Shown here: positions 56,408 through 64,000 of the stretch, one piece after another | Position numbering within the stretch: position 1 is the stretch's first letter | Layout of the letters: each line of letters starts with the position of its first letter | Origin: Elysia crispata | Taxonomy: Eukaryota > Mollusca > Gastropoda > Plakobranchidae | DNA length: 64,000 bases | Assembly: GCA_033675545.1 (NCBI GenBank) | Contig: JAWDGP010002489.1 | Coordinates: forward strand, 1,411,001-1,475,000 | Reading direction: 5' to 3' | Notes under the pieces: model-generated | What the model was told of the DNA's origin: nothing | The model's database searches: none | The model's input: only the letters and a program-made list of their open reading frames with translations | Translations under genes and position numbers: made by a program

Positions 56408-59400
56408 TTAGTGGTTAAATCGTCCAAATCCATAGTCATTATTGTCTGGGGCGAAACCAACATTTTTTTGCCCACCATCGAACGCCCCATTGTTGAAGCC
56501 TGCTCCGTAGGCATCCCCTCTCCCAAAACTGTTTCCAGAGTTACAATTCCCTCCAAGACAACCACCTTTTCCAGTTCCCCCACCAAAGCTTCCACTATTT
56601 AGTGCGTTTCCAGAGGCATAGCCATTACCCCCAAGACCCCCACTGCCCAGTGTTTTTCTGGGAGCAAAGCCGTCTCCACCAAGGGAGCCACCAGAACTGT
56701 ACCCATCTCCTCCAAAACCACCCCCACTCCCTAGTGCTTTTCTGGGAGCAAAGCCATCTCCACCAAGGGAGCCCCCAGACCTGTAACCATCTCCTCCGAA
56801 AGCACCCCCACTCCCTAGTGCTTTTCTGGGAGCAAAGCCATCTCCACCAAGGGAACCCCCAGACCTGTACTGGTCTCCTCCGAAACCACCCCCACTGCCT
56901 AGTGTTTTTCTGGGAGCAAAGCCGTCTCCACCAAGGGAACCCCCAGAACTGTAACCATCTCCTCCGAAACCACCCCCACTGCCTAGTGTTTTTCTGGGAG
57001 CAAAGCCGTCTCCACCAAGGGAACCCCCAGAACTGTAACCATCTCCTCCGAAACCACTCCCACTGCCTAGTGTTTTTCTGGGAGCAAAGCCGTCTCCACC
57101 AAGGGAACCCCCAGAACTGTAACCGTCTCCTCCGAAACCACCTCCACCTATTGTTTTCCTTGGAGCAAAACCGCCTCCTCCAAAGCCATCTCCACTTAAT
57201 GTGTTTCCGGATGAATAACTAGTTCCATCAAATTTGCCTCCTCCTAAATTATTACCAGAGCCGTAACTATCTCCGCCGAATGATCCTGTATTCTTCAAAC
57301 CTGAGCCTCCAACATTTGAAATCCCCTTATTCTGAAAGCCTCCATCGCCAAAACCAGAGTTTCCATGTCTGTCATCAAACCCACCTTGGTCTTTAAAACC
57401 AACGGAGGAACCATCTGTTCCTCCATTACCTAATATGTTTCCGTAAGGGCCACGTTGACCATTAAAGCCACCGCCCAATTTTCCAGTTCCCAAACCTCCT
57501 GAGTTACCTTTTCTAAATGATGTCCCTGAACTCCCAAAGCCATCTTTTCCTAAAGAGCCCCCTGAGGACACAGAGCCCCCAAAGTTACCTTTCCCAAAGG
57601 AATTTCCAGATGTAACGGAACCACCGAGGTTACCTTTACCGAAGGAATCATCGATAGTGCTCCTACTGAATGGAGCACCTTGGGATCCCGAACCCCCAAG
57701 ATTGCCCTTACTAAAAGAACCAGCTGATGAACCATGACCAACAAAACCACGGTTCCCCAAAGATCCTGAAGAATAACCTTGATTGCCATATCCAGAGTTT
57801 CCAAGATTTCCCTCATATGGACCCCATCCTCGTTCGTCTCTTCTTCCAAAACCATCTTTCCCAAATGATCCTCCTGAGGAACTGTATCCGCCATTTCCAA
57901 AAGATCCACCTGATGATCGCTGCCCCACAAAGCCCCCTTTTCCAAAGGATCCGGTAGTGGAACCACCGCTTCCAAAATTACCTTTCCCAAATGACCCTCC
58001 CGATGATCCCTTGTCAACAAAATTATCTTTGCCAAAAGATCCTCCAGAGGAGACATGACCAGCAAAGCCACGATTTCCGAAAGATTTCCCAGATGAGCTG
58101 GATCCTCCAAAGTTGTTCCCGTACGGACCTGCTGAGTTGCCTGACCCTGTGAGGTGACCCAAGTCTTTTGAGAAATCGCCCTCTCTGTAAGGACCTCCAG
58201 AGATTCCAGGTCGCCCATAAACACCATCGTTTTGATCGAAGCCGGATCCCCTATGACCTCCGCCGAATTTCCCACCACTACCTCCATAGGGCTCCGGCGC
58301 AAATCCACCGCCACTGGCAGTATTTGAACCATAGCCGAAATTGCTACCACCAGATGAAACTCCAGAGGCATATGGGTTTCTTGCGTCTTCAAAGGGGAAG
58401 GAAAAAATCAAAGGATGATAATTGATTACAGTAATGTGCTTTTCATACTGGATACATTTTGCGTACGAAGTAAATTTTCAGGATAGAAAAAAATAAAAAA
58501 AATATAGGGAGCAATTGTCATTTTCGAACTTCATGACAACTGTCGTTGAAATCTTTACGAATTAAAGGATAAAGATTTCCATTTGAAAGTATTTGAGGAA
58601 ACCGACTAACCTATATGTACATTTTCTCCCTCGTTTTTATGGAGACAAGGTTTGGCTCTCGCTGTTTCTACTAGAGAAAGACATAGGATTAAAATAAAAA
58701 AAAAATCAGTATGACTGTTACAACATTATTATGTGAAAGTTATGCTCAAGATCTTTTTAAATACAGTGTATAGTCAGAGTGATATTCACAGGTTGGCTTG
58801 ACCAAATTGAACGTATATAACATAACTTGACTTATTTTTATCAATTCAACCTTCTTCGACAAAATTTCAATAAATTAGGAGGCAACACTCATAGAGTATT
58901 TTAACCTCAAGCATAAACAGCACCAGAGGTTCATTGATTTAAATTCATCGTACAATTTATAGCTACAAACACATATTTTACTCAATGCCTAATTGTCAAG
59001 TATTTTTATGTAAAATTCTCATTGAGACACCTTAAATTAAAATTTTGTCATATTGTTTCATCTTATAAATGCTAAAAAGGAAAATAGAAATAGAAAAAGT
59101 TTATTACCTCGAAATTATATATATTTTGATTTTTACTCATCGAACTCACCATGACCAAATCCAGACCCTGTGTTTACCGGTCTGTAAGCGTTGCTACCTG
59201 GTGTGCGAAACCTGAAGAAAAGTGGTATTTCTATTTGATGATGAATTGATATTAATCTTGCATCACTAATGTTATAGAAAATGTTTGACTGAATATCTTC
59301 AAATCTTATTTACGTAAGGGAAATTTGTATAGCCTGAGTTATCAATCGATGTTTACAGCAAACTGTATCCCCAACCCACACTCTTTACACTCTGATTAAT

Positions 59401-61360
59401 GAGATAATAATTTCTGCTGTTTCTATTCACACTCAAAGCATAGGAGCGTTCATGATTAATTTATTTTATCCATTATCATTTCAATCTATTTATTAGAGAT
59501 AGGTTGACTTGAATGGCTTGCAACAGTAAGGTGTGGAAACTTTTGAATAATTCCTTTATGTCTCATATTATGTGCACCCAAAAATCACTATGTCGCATCA
59601 CAATATCGCCAACATTCATCGATGTAACGTATGTCACAGAGTGGTAGATCTAATCGCCCAGGTTTGTAAAGCCCACCTTCTACTAAGTATCATAAGTTAT
59701 CTTAAGCAGTCAGCAGACAAGATGCAATTGAAGAGGATAGGAAAGTCTTAGAAGGAATTACGTTAGTTGAACTACTTTTATACGATTGGCAAAAAGATAC
59801 ATTACCGTAAATTATTAATTTTTACAAACTCACACATAACTTAATCCAGCAATTTTTTATTTTGAAAGTAGGCCTACTTTGCGAGAGAATGAGAACCTTT
59901 CAGGGACCTGATTACGGTTCAGGAAAAAAAAGTACCGAAAACAGTCGTAACAATAACTAATGCAGCAGCAGGGTAACAACAATACAATTTTTATGTCGTA
60001 TAAATAGTATTTCATATCTTTGGTTTAAATCAAGATACAGAAATCTAAGCATAAATTTAAAGTAAGTTCGGAAAAGGGATTGCTTTAAAATGGCACCAGT
60101 CCTCTTGGACTCTTTCCGTTAAAGGTACAATTTCAAAGGACTACCAATTGAGGATGTTCATTATTGTCTGCTTTTATGTCGAACCTTTTCGCCTATGGCA
60201 TTTTTTGTATTATTTTGCTGTTGGAGTGGAGATGAAGGGCGATAACTATAAAACGACAAAAAGATGATAAGAACTGTTGTTTTCAGTGAAAGGCGCTGCG
60301 AAGCAGCTCATTCCTTACTTTCCTAATTTAAATAACGTTCTAGTAAACGCCCATTAAAAGGTAAAAACAAAGATTACTTGGAGTTGCACTGCCTTGCGGA
60401 AACTCTAGCTATCCATTACGTTGTATATACCTGCTTACGGGCATTTAATAGACTCTTCTGATAAGTTGGGATTTGAAAAAAATAGAAAAGTAAGAGAAAA
60501 TTGTGATCATTGACGCCACTAAGCTCTGTGGTCCTAGAACTTCCTCCAGCGTTGCCGTCAGCCCAAAGATTGTAACATCACCAGCATTGTTGAGAGAAGT
60601 TATCGCCTTAATGATTGTCAACATCAAAAGCAGAATTATAAATGGAAGCAGCAACCAGATTTATTAGCAGTGGCTTCTGCAATTCAGCTCTTATCATTTT
60701 TTTCCCCTTTCTTTTTGGAGTCGGAGTTGCAGCCTCAAAAATTAAAAAAAAAATTATAATTGTGTTACATCTATATCAAATTGATTTAGAAGAGGCAATG
60801 GGAAAAAATAAGGAAAGAAACTATTTAAAAGGTAACACAGCTTTAAGTGGTTTAGCTGATCAATAACATTATTTATTTTGTTTAAGGAGAGTTAGAGGTT
60901 AAAACACCAAGAAAGTAAAATTTGAGTGCTGGCTTTTACGTTCTTTAGCCATCAGATGCCGCTAACGAAATGGTCTATCTCAATATTATTCCATAATATC
61001 CTAATTCAGCATAAAATGTTATGGCACATCAATAATGTAGAGGATTTTAAGGCTTTTCCACGAAAACTGCTTAAATTTATATCAAATAGGCTTAATAGAG
61101 TTTGTTTCCCTCAGTACAATTGGTTTTGAGGCGGACCATTATGATTGCAACATGACAATAAACAGATACAGTAATTAATCATAATGGAGAACAGCTATAT
61201 AAAGAAACCTCACTCACTTGTTACTGTCGAAGTTGAGCCCTCTGTGTTCGGCTGTGTCCAGAATGTCATCAGATCTCAGTTCACCCGTTAAGGCGCGGAT
61301 GGTGGCAGCATTTCCAGCCCATGCGCTCACCACGAGGGTGGCTAGAACTATTGGTCGCAT
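56408..61360 (-). CDS. Gene D: secreted Gly/Ser-rich silk-like protein with 28-residue repeats (about 747 aa)
   Basis: Coding exons 61360-61218, 59211-59150, 58670-58611 and 58386-56408 (stop 56410-56408) join in one frame with phases 2, 1, 1; donors are GTGAGT, GTGAGT and GTTAGT. The signal peptide begins MRPIVLATLVVSAWA. A non-repetitive head of about 90 residues contains the only complex sequence, including one Cys (KPCLHKN). The rest is low-complexity: first G-S-F-G-K-x-x-F repeats, then six copies of a 28-residue unit with the core GGDGFAPRK, then a short tail with two Cys (GKGGCLGGNCNSG). No Met follows the signal peptide. The first exon (62461 upward) ends in ATG-ATG at its donor, so translation may begin one or two codons earlier. 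The composition recalls silk- and shell-type glycine-rich proteins; the function is inferred. Confidence 0.88.
56636..57160 (-). repeat. 84-bp tandem repeat coding 28-residue units in gene D
   Basis: There are six in-register copies plus one degenerate copy at the upstream end. Copies differ by few bases, with Thr/Ala alternation after the APRK core and Ser/Arg alternation after Tyr. Neighbouring copies share variants, as expected from recent unequal exchange. Confidence 0.92.
59212..61217 (-). other. Intron of gene D (2.0 kb)
   Basis: AT-rich sequence. I see no internal gene, SINE or long microsatellite. Confidence 0.7.
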
Positions 61361-62155
61361 CTAGAGACAGAGATAGCAGATCAAAAATACATTAAAAGAG
61401 TAGGTTTATGAGCAAAACGGGGGAAAAACCCAATAAAATTGGTAGTTGATAAAACCTTGTGCGATTCAATTGTTACTGTTCTCTATTTAATTCTTGAAAA
61501 CCAATCGAGTTTTATCTGGAGGTAGTTAGACCCAAGAAAGGCTAGAACACGAGAGACCTAAAAGGCACTGATTCTGTATTTGTGTTTTTACAGGTGACAT
61601 CCTATGCCATACATCTTTATTATATTTTCTAAGCGTCTCCAATTTCTAAGGCAATTTTGTTGTTATGTCAATTAAAATTAGCTCCAGAAAGTGACTTCTC
61701 TTTTTATTGTGTTACTATTTTAACACTATTACTATGAAAATTGCTTTTAGGGGAAAATAGACTCTTGTAAACAAGGACGAATTCATCGAAAGTCAATGTA
61801 CACTTTTTGACTTTAATCGTGCACAATGTATTCATTCATATTTTGCATACTGTCGACGATTATGTCATTAACTTTAAGTCGTTCTTTTTTTATTCTGAGT
61901 AATGTATACATGCTGCGCAAATAAATATTAAAAGCGGAATATGGAGAACTCAATTGTCGTATAAATTCCTTCCAACGCTTGGACTTTAAAGAGAGAATGA
62001 GCCGTGATTATTTTTTTCTGTCCCCAAGTTAGGGTTTTCTGGGATGTAGTATTCAAAACTATCAACACTCAAGGTAAAATATAAAATATGAAATAGTATG
62101 GAACAAATAAGCTGAAACTGTTTCCATGTCCAAAATATCTAAAAGATTGACTTAC

Positions 62156-62193
62156 CATCTTTACGTTCTCTACAACGTGTGAAGACTACGTCA
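62156..62193 (-). other. Possible alternative 5' exon of gene D
   Basis: TTTACAG|TGACG and AAAGATG|GTAAGT bound a 38-nt segment inside the first intron. Its last codon is ATG, which would splice directly onto the ATG of the signal-peptide exon. If it is included after the exon ending at 62461, that exon's ATG-ATG becomes a two-codon upstream frame closed by TGA. Confidence 0.35.
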
Positions 62194-62460
62194 CTGTAAA
62201 CTTAGACACTTAGATAATTATATAACATAACTTCTTTACAATTATTAAAAGCAACAAATAAAAGAAGTATATATCTTTAAGCGTTTAATTATTTTTCATT
62301 ATTTCGAAACTCTTATTGAATGTGTTCCATAACTAAATAACTTTAATTTACAACCGTTTAAATGAAATTAAAAATCTGACTCAATAATGAAATTGTATTT
62401 TCAATTTTCGTACAAAAATGACTCTTTTACAGAAACAAAAAAGTAGAGCATTTTGCTCAC

Positions 62461-62541
62461 CATCATTTCTGTGTTCTCCCAGCGCATCTAGGGCCGGGGC
62501 CTTTCGGTGACAGTTGTCTAGTTAGTAATGTCACTTAGGCA
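62461..62541 (-). other. First exon of gene D (approximate start)
   Basis: A donor GATG|GTGAGC at 62461 lies about 80 nt after the expected transcription start set by the TATA box. The exon ends in ATG-ATG, in frame with the ATG at 61360 when spliced directly. Confidence 0.55.
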
Positions 62542-62566
62542 GCCAGCGGACATTGTCCAAATCGAC

Positions 62567-62572
62567 TTTATA
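62567..62572 (-). promoter_or_regulatory. TATA box of gene D
   Basis: The minus strand reads CCCTTATAAAGTC, about 106 bp before the first donor. The expected start is near 62541. Confidence 0.65.
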
Positions 62573-62579
62573 AGGGCCT

Positions 62580-63252
62580 GGTCTCGAAGCCATTAACACT
62601 TTTATCTTTTCTATAGGAAACACGCGAGGTTGATGACAGCATGTCCGACAGATTAACGGTCTATCGGTAATTTCAAGGTTAAGCCCGGATACAAAATCAA
62701 AGGGTCAATGCTGTGACTGTGTGTGTATATGGTTGCGTTTTTATTTTTGCGGTCACGAAGAGTTGAGGAAATAGGGGCTGGATGTGGTCGTGGAACTGGG
62801 GTGTGGAGTGTGATGGATATGTCCTGGTGTCACGCCTAGATCTCCAGGTTAACACGTTGGGGGTTAGATGTACCGGTCATCCGCTGTCATTCAAAATGGG
62901 CCCTAAATGGGCGGAGCTTAATCAGACCCGTGGGGGTTTTAATTTTCCGAGGAGTTAGTGTTGGGATTATAGAAAAGGAAAGAGAATTTTAACGGTAGGA
63001 AATTAGAGGTAGAGAGAAAATGGAAGACAGGTAATGAAAATGCAAAAAGGAGGTGGGGAAAGAGAAAGAGATATTTGAAGAAAGCGTGGAAGGCAGATAG
63101 GAAGATATTTAAGGATAAAAAATATTACACAGAGAGAAAAGAGGAAAAGAAAGAAAAGGAGAGAGAGGGAGAGAGAGAAGGAGAGAGAAAGAGAGAGAGA
63201 AAGAGAGGGAGAGAGAGGAGAGAGAGAAGGAAAGAGAAAGAGAGAGAGAAAA

Positions 63253-63340
<88 letters not shown>

Positions 63341-64000
63341 TAAAATTATTAAAGTGAAAGAATCGATATTACTTTACGTTAAAAAGGGCAATCGATGCAC
63401 AAAATAAAATGGCTTAGTGCAAAATCCTTAATCTTACATTCTTAACCTAAAACACATTTATCACCGTTACATTAATCTGACTCACGCGTTTTTCATGCAG
63501 AGTCGTAAATACAGCACTGCTTTGCCCCCTGCATCTACAGTGAATTTATTCTAAATTTCCTAGTGTCTTAAGTGCAATTAAGGACACGGACACAGGCGAT
63601 TTGTTCATTTTTTTAAGTCGTTAAACGGTCGCGTTGCGAGACGTAAAAAAAGATTTATTTGAATAGAAAGGAGCGATGCGAAAAAACTTCAGTGTTTGAC
63701 AAAGGTCACGGAAAACAGTTTCCGTTAGATCGAACTTCCTTAATACAGAACATCTTTTCCTTGTCACGATGTTACATCACCTCACGTCTTTGATAAAAAT
63801 AGAACTATTGACCTTTTGTCAACATAGAACTAGAAAATAAGAGTATCGCAGATAATAAAAAAATAATTATAAAATTGTTTGCACAACGATTTTAGAGAAT
63901 TTTTTAAAGAAATTAATTGAGTTTTAATAAAGAATCTATTTTCCTTGTTAAATTTTTCGGGAGAAAAGTATTTGATAAATAGAACATTATTTAATTTGTC
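62580..64000. other. Sequence upstream of gene D
   Basis: No gene was seen. A GC-box word, GGGCGGAGCTTAATC, lies at about 62910-62924. The purine-rich array at 63140-63338 is listed separately. The last 600 bp are AT-rich. Confidence 0.55.
63140..63338. repeat. (GA)n microsatellite with purine-rich flank
   Basis: About 90 bp of pure GA (63249-63338) are preceded by degenerate GAGA/GAAA sequence reaching back to about 62970. Confidence 0.96.

Overview
This window looks like the nuclear genome of an animal. It is AT-rich and rich in introns, and GT-AG exons can be joined into long open frames. Long (GA)n, (ATT)n and (TAC)n arrays are scattered through it, and there are remnants of tRNA-derived SINEs. 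A marine lophotrochozoan such as a mollusc is a reasonable guess, but nothing in the sequence proves the taxon. No bacterial, organellar or viral gene was seen.

The main content is a tandem cluster of four genes, all on the minus strand. Gene A spans about 13.3-7.2 kb (4 coding exons, 796 aa). Gene B spans about 28.5-22.6 kb (7 coding exons, 866 aa). Gene C spans about 50.2-37.1 kb (11 coding exons, 662 aa). Gene D spans about 62.5-56.1 kb (4 main coding exons, about 747 aa). I rebuilt each by hand from splice sites; exon phases agree at every junction. Each gene has a TATA box about 30 bp before the expected transcription start, a short 5' UTR, a first intron lying at or within one codon of the start codon, and a signal peptide. 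Each then encodes a repetitive secreted protein.

The mature A, B and C proteins appear to contain no cysteine and no methionine. D has three cysteines and no methionine. A and B are clear paralogues: they share a K-Y-Y-G-G-x-E-T-G-K-G motif and a K-x-F-[FY]-H-[ND] module with a downstream GG and L-x-Y-[ND]-R. C carries the same module on its own exon and adds Ala/Asp/Asn/Gln-rich helical blocks with recurrent L-W or A-W motifs and a Gly/Tyr-rich tail. D is a Gly/Ser-rich, silk-like protein with six copies of a 28-residue repeat. A set of extracellular structural proteins (egg capsule, shell or operculum matrix, adhesive secretion or similar) is the best inference. I do not recognise them as a named family.

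Outside the cluster there is one probable coding exon of an unrelated minus-strand gene (1497-1679), flanked by decayed tandem copies of its own splice donor. There are two tRNA-derived SINE loci, a near-perfect 113-bp hairpin next to a (TA)n tract in a gene C intron, and many microsatellites. The long spacers (about 1.7-7.2, 13.4-22.6, 28.6-37.1, 50.3-56.1 and 62.6-64 kb) hold no gene I can support.
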